Notes: generated by a model from the sequence alone, not told the origin. Positions 22,543 to 29,422 are shown, counted from the stretch's first letter. The stretch is DNA of 51,288 nt from Nitratiruptor sp. (GCA_027036935.1 JALWCE010000151.1:1-51288); one strand, 5' to 3'. Numbers and translations: made by a program.

Positions 22543-23367
22543 CTATACCTCCATCGCCATCTGTTTCGGCTGGCTTTGCTCTTTTTCTATGGCTGACTTA
22601 ATCAGCTGCAGCTCCTCTTCGCTGAGCTTTTGCATCCATTTGCCTTTGAGCTCTGTATCAGCCGGCCAATCGAGAGCTTGGATCACGAATTCTTTGGCTC
22701 TTTTGGTGTCTCCGCCAACGTGCTCCAAGAGCATATTGCCTACCACTTTGTGCAATGGCTCATCTTTTTTAACTATTTCTCCCTCTACATTGTTTGCCAA
22801 TTCTCCCTTGATTGGCGTTGCGCCTGGTGACGCTTCGCTTATTACCACATCTTGAGCCTCTTCGGCGATGGCTATACCGCTAAGCACGTCAGGGAATGTA
22901 TCTCTAAGCGCCCAGGCCCGTGCACGCATTTGCAGCATGCGTCTTGGATATTGCTGCCAAGGACCAGGTTTATTTAGCAATCCAGCTTTCTTGGCATCTT
23001 CCATACTGAATGTGCGCACCGTTTCTGGTTCGCCTCTACGCTTGACTCGACAAATTGCAGTATCGCCATCAAAAGACTCGTCTATGTATTCCATCTTTCC
23101 ACTCGCTCTCACAAGCGCAAGCGCAGAATCTCCCCAAATGGATGGACGGCCGTTAATTACTGAAATACCATTGAGAGCTTGCATCGGCTTGAGCCCCACT
23201 TCCATCCCCCACTCGATGGCTACGAGGATGTCTCCAGGTTTGCCTTTGTATTGTTTGGGGATCACATCGCTTGAAGCGAGCATCTCGCAAAAGCGCATAG
23301 CCTCGTCAAGGCTCTTTGGCATCAGCCCAGTTCCAGGTCCAAAAGTCGTGGTGATTTCGTTTTTCAT
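22543..23367 (-). CDS. recT: RecT-family single-strand annealing recombinase
   Basis: 274 aa. The RecT core is evident: IPKQYKGKPGDILVAIEWGMEVGLKPMQALNGISVINGRPSIWGDSALALV, then PWQQYPRRMLQMRARAWALRDTFPDVL. RecT-type proteins anneal single strands during phage recombination together with a 5' exonuclease. Its ATG overlaps the stop of the exonuclease C-terminal frame (ATGA), so the two form the expected recombination pair. The C-terminal 80 residues are charged and less conserved. Confidence 0.88.
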   Translation of the reverse strand: MKNEITTTFGPGTGLMPKSLDEAMRFCEMLASSDVIPKQYKGKPGDILVAIEWGMEVGLKPMQALNGISVINGRPSIWGDSALALVRASGKMEYIDESFDGDTAICRVKRRGEPETVRTFSMEDAKKAGLLNKPGPWQQYPRRMLQMRARAWALRDTFPDVLSGIAIAEEAQDVVISEASPGATPIKGELANNVEGEIVKKDEPLHKVVGNMLLEHVGGDTKRAKEFVIQALDWPADTELKGKWMQKLSEEELQLIKSAIEKEQSQPKQMAMEV

Positions 23368-23669
23368 GCTGTCTCCTTTAGTTTAATAGCTACGCTTGGC
23401 GCGCTGGTTTTTTCGTATTTGCTCTTGTCGATCTCGGGATGCTCGGCAAAGAGCTTCTTGGTGTCGATGGATGCGCGGCCTTTTCTGGGCTCCAGGATGG
23501 CTACCAGATGGCCGCTTTTGATTTTGCCGGCTTCATACTCTTTGGCTATGGAGAGGATTTTTGCCTTGGCGAAACTCTCCAGATCTTTGGCTCTGTCTTT
23601 GAGCTCTTTAGCCTCTTTGAGAGCTTCCAGAGCATCTTTTGCCTCGTCTGTTTCTATCTCTTTTTGCTT
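23364..23669 (-). pseudogene. C-terminal part of the exonuclease, separated by an in-frame TAG
   Basis: Directly after the exonuclease TAG (23672-23670) the same frame stays open for 101 codons and ends at TGA overlapping recT. It reads KEAKELKDRAKDLE, then LEPRKGRASIDTKKLFAEHP and VAIKLK. That is the C-terminal tail pattern of YqaJ-type phage exonucleases. No ATG or ribosome site starts it, so it is either lost by a nonsense mutation or reached by amber readthrough. Confidence 0.6.
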
Positions 23670-24392
23670 CTACTCTTTGTCCGGGATCCAGACATTTGCG
23701 CACTTGGTTTTGTGCTCGCACCATTTGCATCGCTCTTCGCTCGGCTCAGCAAACGGCTCGGCTCCCAGCTCGATGGCAGCCATAATCTTTTTGGCTTTTT
23801 CGAGATACCCTTTTGCTTCCACCTCGCTCATAGCCTCGAACTCCCACCACTTCACGTCCTCGAGATCCGAAGCATTGACCACCACCAGCAAAGCTTTTGG
23901 CAAACCAGCCATATATGCGTTGAATCTTGTTTGCACAACCCAGCTATGCAGAGGCTCCGTGATTTTGCGAAAATATTCGCTTCCAACACTCTTGACCTCC
24001 AGCACTGCAAAAGGTTTGGATCTTTGATAGACGATGCCGTCGGGGTGCACCGCCACTGGATAGTCAGGATGTCTGAACTCTTTTTGGTGGTTGATATGCC
24101 CTGCGTGGTAGCGGATATCCATACCACCCTGCTTGAGCAGCTGGATAAGAGCCACCTCGATGGCGTGGCCACGCTCTGTCTTACCGTTGCCCTTGAAGTC
24201 GGTTGGCTCGGTTTTGTCGTAGTAGATTTTGAGCGGGCAGCCGGCTATCTCGCTGGCTCCGATATAGTCGCTTCTGTCCCATACCTCTTTGTTTGCGAAT
24301 GCCCTATGTATGGCCGCCTCGACGTTTATGCTATAATTTTCTTGTGTGTTTTTTGTGCGTCCTTCTGGGCGCACTTCGATTTGTACTGTCAT
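23670..24392 (-). CDS. YqaJ/Cas4-like PD-(D/E)XK exonuclease, ends at an amber codon
   Basis: 240 aa from ATG 24392 (MTVQIEVRPEG) with AAGGAG upstream; the track start 24416 is a TTG. It shows SEIAGCPLKIYY, the nuclease residues in HPDGIVYQ and AVLEVKSVG (D and ExK), and a C-terminal ERCKWCEHKTKC cluster like the iron-sulfur cysteines of Cas4/AddB nucleases. It should resect DNA ends for RecT. The frame ends at TAG, one base from GAG-AAG, with a family-like tail continuing in frame. Confidence 0.75.
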   Translation of the reverse strand: MTVQIEVRPEGRTKNTQENYSINVEAAIHRAFANKEVWDRSDYIGASEIAGCPLKIYYDKTEPTDFKGNGKTERGHAIEVALIQLLKQGGMDIRYHAGHINHQKEFRHPDYPVAVHPDGIVYQRSKPFAVLEVKSVGSEYFRKITEPLHSWVVQTRFNAYMAGLPKALLVVVNASDLEDVKWWEFEAMSEVEAKGYLEKAKKIMAAIELGAEPFAEPSEERCKWCEHKTKCANVWIPDKE

Positions 24393-24402
24393 TGTTTTCT
24401 CC

Positions 24403-24672
24403 TTACAAGTTTTCAAACTCTTTTTCCAATTTTTCGAGCTCTTCTTTCATCATGTCTATTGCGATTTCCAGTAGTACAAGTCCCTTTTGTTGATCAAGTT
24501 TAAGCGCCACAATCGCCCCGCCATCCCAATCATTTTGAAAATGAAAACCGGTTAATTTTTTGCATCCTTGCCTGATACTATGTGCCATTGATTCATTATT
24601 ATCTATAGATCTTTTCAGCTCCCTAATACGCTCTGCTAAAATATTCCCTTTTTCAAGCTGTCTCATTGTCAT
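24403..24672 (-). CDS. Hypothetical phage protein, coiled coil
   Basis: 89 aa. ATG 24672 has GGAGG six bases upstream. Two helical heptad regions (ILAERIRELKRSIDNN and LLEIAIDMMKEELEKLEKEF) flank a short Gly/Asp-rich loop. It lies just before the exonuclease, and its membrane neighbour overlaps it by four bases. No family recognised. Confidence 0.6.
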   Translation of the reverse strand: MTMRQLEKGNILAERIRELKRSIDNNESMAHSIRQGCKKLTGFHFQNDWDGGAIVALKLDQQKGLVLLEIAIDMMKEELEKLEKEFENL

Positions 24673-24818
24673 CTTTTGCCTCCTTTTGGTGTCAAATCAA
24701 TTGGCTCATTATCTTTTACTTTTCTATAAAAGGATATTTCAGTAAGGGTAGAGCCAAGCAAAAATCCAAATAGCATTGCACTGCAGCACATTGCTATAAT
24801 CTCAAGCCAGTCAAACAT
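24669..24818 (-). CDS. Small single-span membrane protein
   Basis: 49 aa from ATG 24818 (MFDWLEIIAMCCSAMLFGFLL); the longer track start is TTG 24869. One membrane span near the N-terminus is followed by a charged tail. It overlaps the neighbouring genes on both sides by a few bases, consistent with a tightly packed early operon. No function can be given. Confidence 0.5.
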   Translation of the reverse strand: MFDWLEIIAMCCSAMLFGFLLGSTLTEISFYRKVKDNEPIDLTPKGGKR

Positions 24819-24990
24819 TTTTCCACTCTCTCTTTTGTAGGTAATTGAAGAAAAAAGCCGCTTGGCCAACGCTAAGCCCCTGATCGCTCAGCTCTTTTAG
24901 CAGCGTCTTTTGCGCGCGCATCGTCTCGCGCACATGCGCCAACATCTTTTTTCTCTCATCTCTTTTTATTCCCAACATTGGGTTATGCAT
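24811..24990 (-). CDS. Small helical phage protein
   Basis: 59 aa, just under the track limit. ATG 24990 has GGAGG five bases upstream. It begins MHNPMLGIKRDERKKML and contains LLKELSDQGLSVGQAAFFFNYLQKR, resembling a short helix-turn-helix. It may be a small regulator. It overlaps the membrane protein start by eight bases. Confidence 0.6.
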   Translation of the reverse strand: MHNPMLGIKRDERKKMLAHVRETMRAQKTLLKELSDQGLSVGQAAFFFNYLQKREWKNV

Positions 24991-24999
24991 CGTCGCCTC

Positions 25000-25386
25000 C
25001 TAAGGAAGTCTGTTTTGAATCTGTCTTTTTTCCCACTCTTCCCATCGCCAAAATTCGCCTTTTTTGCGCAGATGCTCTTTTATCCGATCCACTTTCCAAA
25101 GCGGGAATTTGTCGCTTTCGTATCTGTCGGGCTTTGGGAATTTTTTTTCTTTTACAAGCTGATTAATATAGGCTCCGTTCTTGCTTTTTGTACCTATGAT
25201 CTCGGCGACTTGCTTCTTGTCCAAATATCCATGATTTCCTACGATGAATTTACTCGCTATGATTTGCCTCAGCTCCATCACCTCTCGCACAAGCGGTTGA
25301 TATGCCGATTCGATTCTTTGCACGACCTCTTCGACTTTCTTGTCGAAAATCTCGTCAAGTCCCGCTATCTCAAGTCTTGCGTCCAT
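25000..25386 (-). CDS. Phage protein with AlpA/MerR-like HTH at the C-terminus
   Basis: 128 aa from ATG 25386 (MDARLEIAGLDEIF) with GGAG upstream. The N-terminal half is helical (DKKVEEVVQRIESAYQPLVREVMELRQ), and the second half contains LDKKQVAEIIGTKSKNGAYINQLVKEKKFPKPDRYES, the HTH_17/AlpA pattern that ends in a KFPKP motif. It is likely a DNA-binding regulator or excision factor. It overlaps the AlpA-like gene by 17 bases. Confidence 0.65.
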   Translation of the reverse strand: MDARLEIAGLDEIFDKKVEEVVQRIESAYQPLVREVMELRQIIASKFIVGNHGYLDKKQVAEIIGTKSKNGAYINQLVKEKKFPKPDRYESDKFPLWKVDRIKEHLRKKGEFWRWEEWEKRQIQNRLP

Positions 25387-25594
25387 TCGCTCTCCTTTTC
25401 TCCATCCAGGCGTCAAGCTCCTCTACGTTAAAGAAGATCTTCCTCTCTGTAACTCGCACAGGTTTTGGAAAATCAGGGTAATCTTTTCTCCACCGGTCCA
25501 AAGTCGTTGCGCCGATACCAAGATATTTGGCCGTCTGCCGGCGGCCGAGCCATTTTTTCTCCAGCTTTTTTTCATCTACTGTCGCTTCAACCAT
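25370..25594 (-). CDS. AlpA-like HTH protein, possible excisionase
   Basis: 74 aa from ATG 25594 (MVEATVDEKK) with AAGGAGG upstream. LGRRQTAKYLGIGATTLDRWRKDYPDFPKPVRV is a canonical HTH_17/AlpA motif; such proteins act as excisionases or transcription factors next to P4-type integrases. Two adjacent genes with the same HTH class suggest one controls excision and one transcription. Which is which cannot be told here. Confidence 0.75.
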   Translation of the reverse strand: MVEATVDEKKLEKKWLGRRQTAKYLGIGATTLDRWRKDYPDFPKPVRVTERKIFFNVEELDAWMEKRRANGRKT

Positions 25595-26087
25595 CGTTTC
25601 CTCCTTTCGCAATTTCTTCCAATTTTTTTGCGAGCTTTCTGATCTCATAAGCGATATCGCTTATCTCTTTGCTCTCGCCCTCGTCTATCTCGCCGTCCTC
25701 GATGGCTTCTTTGACGATACGCTCAAGCTCTCCAAACACCGCTCCAAGATCGAGCGTGTTGATAGTCACGAACGCCGTCGTATTCTCTATGCTTGGCCTC
25801 TCTTCCTCGGCCTTGCAAAGGATAAAGCCGTATCTCCTGGTGATATACTCCAGCGGAGCGTAATCGGCCGTGATGTCCATTATGTGGATCAATTCGGTGA
25901 CCGTCACATCGTGAGGACTTGCCGGCTTGAGCTTGTTTTCCAGCGTCCCCTGGCTGAGTCCTATTTCGTGAGCGAAATCGGCAAAACTCAGTCCGTTGCG
26001 CCGCACGTCCTTGACGATAGATCCACGGATGATCTTGCAAAGCTCCTGGAGCTTGGCCATTTTGTTGTATGTGTAGCTTACGTTCAT
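25587..26087 (-). CDS. CII-like phage regulatory protein (CP76 family)
   Basis: 166 aa from ATG 26087 with AAGGAG upstream. The HTH region (SFADFAHEIGLSQGTLENKLKPASPHDVTVTELIHIMDIT) closely follows the Phage_CP76/CII-like pattern, including the N-K-L and later TELIxIM steps. The C-terminus is a helical acidic segment. It is the first gene behind the module 1 promoter and leads the recombination operon, the usual place of a CII/Cro-type regulator. Confidence 0.8.
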   Translation of the reverse strand: MNVSYTYNKMAKLQELCKIIRGSIVKDVRRNGLSFADFAHEIGLSQGTLENKLKPASPHDVTVTELIHIMDITADYAPLEYITRRYGFILCKAEEERPSIENTTAFVTINTLDLGAVFGELERIVKEAIEDGEIDEGESKEISDIAYEIRKLAKKLEEIAKGGNDG

Positions 26088-26329
26088 AATCGCTCCTTTT
26101 TAAGGCTTTCAGCGGGCAGCCTTGCAAGCTCGAGCGTCTACATGCAAGGAAAGAAAGACTACTTTTAGGCTGCTCGGAAAAAGCTTCGGATACCGTATTG
26201 TCAAAGATCATACCCGCCAAACTCCGGCGGTACTTCACGCTCATACCCACTCATCGCTACAATTTAATCAGCCCTTAACCCATCTTTCGATAGGATTGGG
26301 CGTTAGGTATTATAAATGGGTATAGGAGA
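26088..26329 (-). other. Leader region between module 1 promoter and CII-like gene
   Basis: No credible gene of its own. It is the 5' leader of the minus-strand early transcript. It holds the shared leader repeat and a CAAAGATCATACC stretch that also occurs at 28562-28574 in module 3. Confidence 0.5.
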
Positions 26330-26336
26330 ATTATAC
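26255..26336. repeat. Leader/promoter repeat, copy 1
   Basis: 82 bp starting CGCTACAATTTAATCAGCCC and ending TTATAC. It is 79/82 identical to copy 2 (27303-27384) and includes the -10 box. It can form a hairpin around TCTTTCGATAGGAT in the leader RNA. Confidence 0.85.
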
Positions 26337-26358
26337 GTTCTTTTGAACGTAATGTCAA
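26330..26358 (-). promoter_or_regulatory. Immunity module 1: early promoter with operator
   Basis: Reading left, TTGACA (26358-26353), a 17-bp spacer and TATAAT (26335-26330) match the sigma70 consensus perfectly. The spacer contains the inverted repeat TACGTTC-TTTT-GAACGTA (26334-26351), presumably the operator of the divergent repressor at 26395. Confidence 0.8.
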
Positions 26359-26394
26359 GCCCTTTTGTGAATATTTGACCGAAAGGCTGTTATT

Positions 26395-26754
26395 TTGAGT
26401 GATGTGAAGTCAGTTATTGACAGAATGAAACAAGTTTTGAAAGTTAACACAAACTCCGAACTTGCCGCAAAACTTGGGACTACTCTATCCAATGTAGATA
26501 ATTGGAAAAAGAGGAAAAGTATCCCAGATAAGTATATTCTTTTGACTTCACAAATGACAGGAGCTAACCAATCCTGGCTTTTGACAGGCCAAGGCTCTAT
26601 GTTTGACCACTCACACGCTTCTCCATCCACGGACACCCCTATAGAAGCCGAGCTTCTCGAAGCCTTTCGCAAGCTTCCCAAAAAGAAGCAAGACTACTAC
26701 TACCACAAAATCAAAGCCGAAGCTCTTGAAGAAGAGCTCAAAAAGAGCGAATGA
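26395..26754 (+). CDS. Immunity module 1 repressor, HTH without peptidase domain
   Basis: 119 aa from TTG 26395 (MSDVKSVIDRMKQVL) with AAAGG eight bases upstream. The N-terminal domain follows the phage CI-repressor type (NTNSELAAKLGTTLSNVDNWKKRKSIPDKYILLTSQ, then WLLTGQGSMF). There is no S24 protease; instead the C-terminus is a short helical segment (EAELLEAFRKLPKKKQDYYYHKIKAEALEEEL) likely for oligomerisation. It faces away from the CII-like operon and should bind the operator at 26334-26351. Confidence 0.75.
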   Translation: MSDVKSVIDRMKQVLKVNTNSELAAKLGTTLSNVDNWKKRKSIPDKYILLTSQMTGANQSWLLTGQGSMFDHSHASPSTDTPIEAELLEAFRKLPKKKQDYYYHKIKAEALEEELKKSE

Positions 26755-26772
26755 CTTTGCAAAGGATAAGCG

Positions 26773-27075
26773 ATGAAACTGCATTACAAAGTTTTCAACC
26801 ACTCGGGCACGCTGCTCGAAACATTTGAAACAGACGCTCAAATAGCGCCGAGAGTTGGAGAAATCATCGTTTTGGACGAAATGGACAACACAACCGAGTT
26901 TATCGTCACGGATGTGCGCCATTTTCCTAAAGACGATTTCATCGAGATCACGTGCGAGAGTTTTTATCGTCAGGGTGGTTACACTCGCTACTACTATCTT
27001 TCTCAAGAATACTGGCTGCCACCAAATGGTGAATTTTATCTATACAACCCAGAGCATCACACGCTTCCGAAATAG
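26773..27075 (+). CDS. Hypothetical protein following module 1 repressor
   Basis: 100 aa, beta-rich and aromatic (KVFNHSGTLLETFETD, DDFIEITCESFYRQGGYTRYYYL). AAAGGA lies upstream, and it starts 18 bases after the repressor, so it is probably cotranscribed in the lysogen. No family recognised. The last 128 bases overlap a convergent minus-strand ORF. Confidence 0.55.
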   Translation: MKLHYKVFNHSGTLLETFETDAQIAPRVGEIIVLDEMDNTTEFIVTDVRHFPKDDFIEITCESFYRQGGYTRYYYLSQEYWLPPNGEFYLYNPEHHTLPK

Positions 27076-27205
27076 CCTTGTAGCATTTGCTCTCTGGCTC
27101 GAACTGTAGCAAAGCTTGCGCCGTTCGCAGTTTGTGGTATGCGTCTTTTGCAAGATCGTATGCCGAAAAAACGTTCATAGAACGCTTGCGCAATCTTTCT
27201 TCCAT
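26948..27205 (-). CDS. Possible cro-position protein of module 2
   Basis: 85 aa. ATG 27205 has AAGGA six bases upstream and is the first frame behind the module 2 early promoter. It is helical (SAYDLAKDAYHKLRTAQALLQFEP, KAISEACDALG). It overlaps the 3' end of the plus-strand gene at 26773 by 128 bases, which is large, so one of the two may be shortened or not real. Confidence 0.4.
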   Translation of the reverse strand: MEERLRKRSMNVFSAYDLAKDAYHKLRTAQALLQFEPESKCYKAISEACDALGCIDKIHHLVAASILEKDSSSECNHPDDKNSRT

Positions 27206-27302
27206 ACCGAATCCTTTCTATAAGATTTGCCAAGCCGACAACACGTTTTTAAAGAACGTACCCACTCAATTACCCTCGTATTTGAACACACACGGCTCAA
27301 AT

Positions 27303-27384
27303 CGCTACAATTTAATCAGCCCTTAACCCATCTTTCGATAGGATTGGGCTTAAGGTGTTATAAATGGGTATAGGAGAATTATAC
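27303..27384. repeat. Leader/promoter repeat, copy 2
   Basis: 82 bp, three mismatches to copy 1, again ending at the -10 box. CCTTAA...CCCA and TGGG...TTAAGG around the loop can pair in the leader RNA. Confidence 0.85.
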
Positions 27385-27406
27385 ACTCATTTTGAGTGAT
27401 AGTCAA
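27378..27406 (-). promoter_or_regulatory. Immunity module 2: early promoter with operator
   Basis: Reading left, TTGACT (27406-27401), 17 bp and TATAAT (27383-27378). The spacer holds CACTCA-TTT-TGAGTG, a different inverted repeat from module 1 at the same place, presumably matching the repressor at 27424. Confidence 0.8.
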
Positions 27407-27423
27407 GTGTATGAGGGTGCTAT

Positions 27424-27828
27424 ATGAAAAAAATTACTCCCATTTTGCAAAGAATAAAGAATCTATTACACGCTAAGACAGATAAAGAAATGGCCGAAAA
27501 ATGGGGGATAAGCTATTCTACTTTAGATACTTGGAAAAACAGAGATAAAATTCCTGAAAAAAGATTACTTGATTTTTCTCTCAAATATGGAGTATCTTTC
27601 GATTGGCTCTTAACCGGCAAAGGCGAACCATTTCCCACTTCTACCAACATCAACATCGTAGAAGAGCAACAAGACAAAGAAAATACCACCAACTCCTCAC
27701 ATAACACACCTCCTAAGCTTGATAAAGAATTTGAAGTGATTTGCGAATATCTCAAAGACCTGGACAGATCCAAACGCAAAAAAGTGCTCAAATACATCTT
27801 GGAATTGAGCGATAATGGGGATGAGTAG
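27424..27828 (+). CDS. Immunity module 2 repressor, HTH without peptidase domain
   Basis: 134 aa. GAGGG lies upstream of the ATG. The HTH domain (TDKEMAEKWGISYSTLDTWKNRDKIPEKRLLDFSLKYGVSFDWLLTGKG) is the same CI-type fold as module 1 but clearly diverged. A disordered linker (EEQQDKENTTNSSHN) leads to a helical C-terminus (FEVICEYLKDLDRSKRKKVLKYILEL). It should act on the module 2 operator just upstream of its start. Confidence 0.75.
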   Translation: MKKITPILQRIKNLLHAKTDKEMAEKWGISYSTLDTWKNRDKIPEKRLLDFSLKYGVSFDWLLTGKGEPFPTSTNINIVEEQQDKENTTNSSHNTPPKLDKEFEVICEYLKDLDRSKRKKVLKYILELSDNGDE

Positions 27829-27923
27829 TTGCAAATGGGTGCAACTTAATAAGACTATTTATGAAAGTATGGTACAATGTACTAGTTACTAGCATCTTAC
27901 CGGCATCAAAAATAGCGTTTAAC

Positions 27924-27938
27924 GGTGCAAAGCCAAGA
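27924..27938. repeat. 15-bp inverted repeat, left copy
   Basis: GGTGCAAAGCCAAGA; its exact reverse complement is at 28531-28545. The pair brackets the two-gene cassette 27969-28527. Confidence 0.75.
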
Positions 27939-27968
27939 AGACTATAAAAGATTTAAAAGAGAGCAAAA

Positions 27969-28163
27969 ATGACAAAAGCGTTGAGACATTTTTGGATCGG
28001 ATTTAGAAACGCTTTCAACGACGATATAAAAAGCTTGAAAAAAGAGATCCCGGTCAAAGAGCTATGGGAGATCTCAAGTAATCTTGATAGAAAGTTTGCA
28101 AAGATAGATGAAAAAACCGCCAAAAAAATCAGAAAGCACATCGACTACCAAGCAGCCTACTAA
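27969..28163 (+). CDS. Hypothetical small protein, module 2 cargo
   Basis: 64 aa, basic and helical (HFWIGFRNAFNDDIKSLKKEI, DEKTAKKIRKHID). No family recognised. It overlaps the next gene by 56 bases, so the downstream protein may use a later start or this ORF may be shorter in practice. It lies within the 15-bp inverted repeats. Confidence 0.45.
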   Translation: MTKALRHFWIGFRNAFNDDIKSLKKEIPVKELWEISSNLDRKFAKIDEKTAKKIRKHIDYQAAY

Positions 28164-28527
28164 GGTAGAACAAAATCTCAATGTCAATATAACTCCTCAT
28201 GTCTTCGATTCTCTTGCTCGCCTAAGAAAAACCGATCCCGAACTTGCCGAAAAAGCTCTTGAACTTCTTAAGTACGACATAGAAGAGTCGCACAGAGAAA
28301 AACAGGCTCTTTTGCTTCTTGAGCAAAACGAGCAGCAGATGCGCAAAGAAGAACTCCCTTTTCTTCGCAAACACGCCAAAAGAGGTCAAATATTTGCCTT
28401 TATCGTGGCTTTGGCCGGTCTTGGAAGTGCCATCTTTTTTGGATTGCAAGGAATGGAAAAAGCAGCTATTGCAAGCATATTTATTCCACTTGGCACGCTT
28501 GCGGTCCATTTTCTTGGCAAAAAATAG
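28108..28527 (+). CDS. DUF2335-like membrane protein, module 2 cargo
   Basis: 139 aa. A disordered Ser/Thr/Lys N-terminus leads to HVFDSLARLRKTDPELAEKALELLKYDIEESHREKQ and two C-terminal membrane spans (IFAFIVALAGLGSAIFFG and AAIASIFIPLGTLAVHFLG). This is the DUF2335 layout (a helix with E-x2-HR, then a hairpin of two spans), found in many prophages. The function is unknown; a lysogen-protecting role is possible given its place behind a repressor. Confidence 0.7.
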   Translation: MKKPPKKSESTSTTKQPTKVEQNLNVNITPHVFDSLARLRKTDPELAEKALELLKYDIEESHREKQALLLLEQNEQQMRKEELPFLRKHAKRGQIFAFIVALAGLGSAIFFGLQGMEKAAIASIFIPLGTLAVHFLGKK

Positions 28528-28530
28528 CCC

Positions 28531-28545
28531 TCTTGGCTTTGCACC
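28531..28545. repeat. 15-bp inverted repeat, right copy
   Basis: TCTTGGCTTTGCACC, exact reverse complement of 27924-27938, four bases after the DUF2335-like gene. Confidence 0.75.
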
Positions 28546-28614
28546 CTCGACAATGAGCTTTCAAAGATCATACCACCCGCAACTGTTTCGGACTTGAGCC
28601 AACTCGGCTCTTTG

Positions 28615-28657
28615 CCTACAATTTAATCAGAGCTTAAAGCTCCATTCGATAAGATTT
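28615..28657. repeat. Leader repeat, copy 3 (diverged)
   Basis: CTACAATTTAATCAG, a short hairpin, then CATTCGATAAGATTTG correspond to the first half of copies 1 and 2; the remainder up to the promoter has diverged. Confidence 0.65.
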
Positions 28658-28688
28658 GTTATACCTCGTTGCAAGTGGTTATAGTGAA

Positions 28689-28717
28689 ATTATAGTGTAT
28701 TATCTTGACTTTGTCAA
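28689..28717 (-). promoter_or_regulatory. Immunity module 3: early promoter with operator-like repeat
   Basis: Reading left, TTGACA (28717-28712), 17 bp and TATAAT (28694-28689), a perfect consensus promoter. The inverted repeat TTGAC-TTT-GTCAA overlaps the -35 box. No convincing minus-strand gene follows it, so this module seems to have lost its early genes. Confidence 0.7.
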
Positions 28718-28752
28718 TAATTTGGTGAACTATTATCACTTTTAGGGTGGCT

Positions 28753-29406
28753 ATGGAAAAGCTAAAAGAAAGAATCAAGTTTCTTAGACAAAAGTTTAAT
28801 ATCCCAAACCAACAATCCCTTGCCGACATTTTAGGCGTTTCGTTAGATAGAGTTAAAAGCATCGAAAGCGGAAGGGTCAAAAAATTACACCCGGAAGAAG
28901 TTGATGTTTTAGTGAAAAAATTTCACCTTTCACCCCACTGGCTCCTCACCGGCGAGGGGGAAATGTATGAGAAGTCTTCCTCGTCTGCCGATCAAGACTC
29001 TATCGAGGTGGAAATCTTATCGGTTCGTCCCAGTGCTGGAGCTGGTTCGAATCTCGAGGCGGTAGATCTCTTCGATAGCGGAGAGAAACTCTACATCGAC
29101 AAGATGCTTTTCAAGAAGCCTCCCAAAGGTAAAATCCGTGCTATGCAGGTAGATGGCTATTCTATGGTCCCGATGCTTTTCCCTGACAGCTGGGTGCTGG
29201 TAGATGAAACAAAAGAGTTTACCGGCGACGGCCTATATGTGATCAATTTCGACAATATCTTGATGGTCAAGCTCTTAGAAATGAATCTCGACACAGGCAA
29301 CCTTTGGGTAAAAAGTGTCAATCCGCAATATGATAGCTGGGAGATAAAGTCAGGCGATCAACGACATTTTGAGATTTTCGGAAAAGTTGTGAGGTGTATC
29401 ATTTAA
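28753..29406 (+). CDS. Immunity module 3 repressor, CI/LexA type with S24 domain
   Basis: 217 aa from ATG 28753 (MEKLKERIKFLRQKF); the track start 28747 is GTG. The HTH (NQQSLADILGVSLDRVKSIESGRV) is followed by an S24 domain with an Ala-Gly hinge (SAGAGSN, about residue 95), Ser137 (DGYSMVP) and Lys173 (LMVKLLE). It should be cleaved under SOS conditions, unlike the module 1 and 2 repressors. It precedes the large membrane protein gene. Confidence 0.88.
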   Translation: MEKLKERIKFLRQKFNIPNQQSLADILGVSLDRVKSIESGRVKKLHPEEVDVLVKKFHLSPHWLLTGEGEMYEKSSSSADQDSIEVEILSVRPSAGAGSNLEAVDLFDSGEKLYIDKMLFKKPPKGKIRAMQVDGYSMVPMLFPDSWVLVDETKEFTGDGLYVINFDNILMVKLLEMNLDTGNLWVKSVNPQYDSWEIKSGDQRHFEIFGKVVRCII

Positions 29407-29422
29407 CAATTTAGGATCATAA

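Noticed and set aside
25723-26250. 175-aa minus-strand ORF overlapping the CII-like gene in another frame
   Set aside because: The CII-like frame has a clear domain and ribosome site. This frame is Arg/Gln/His-rich shadow sequence in the overlap, though its first codons lie in the shared leader.
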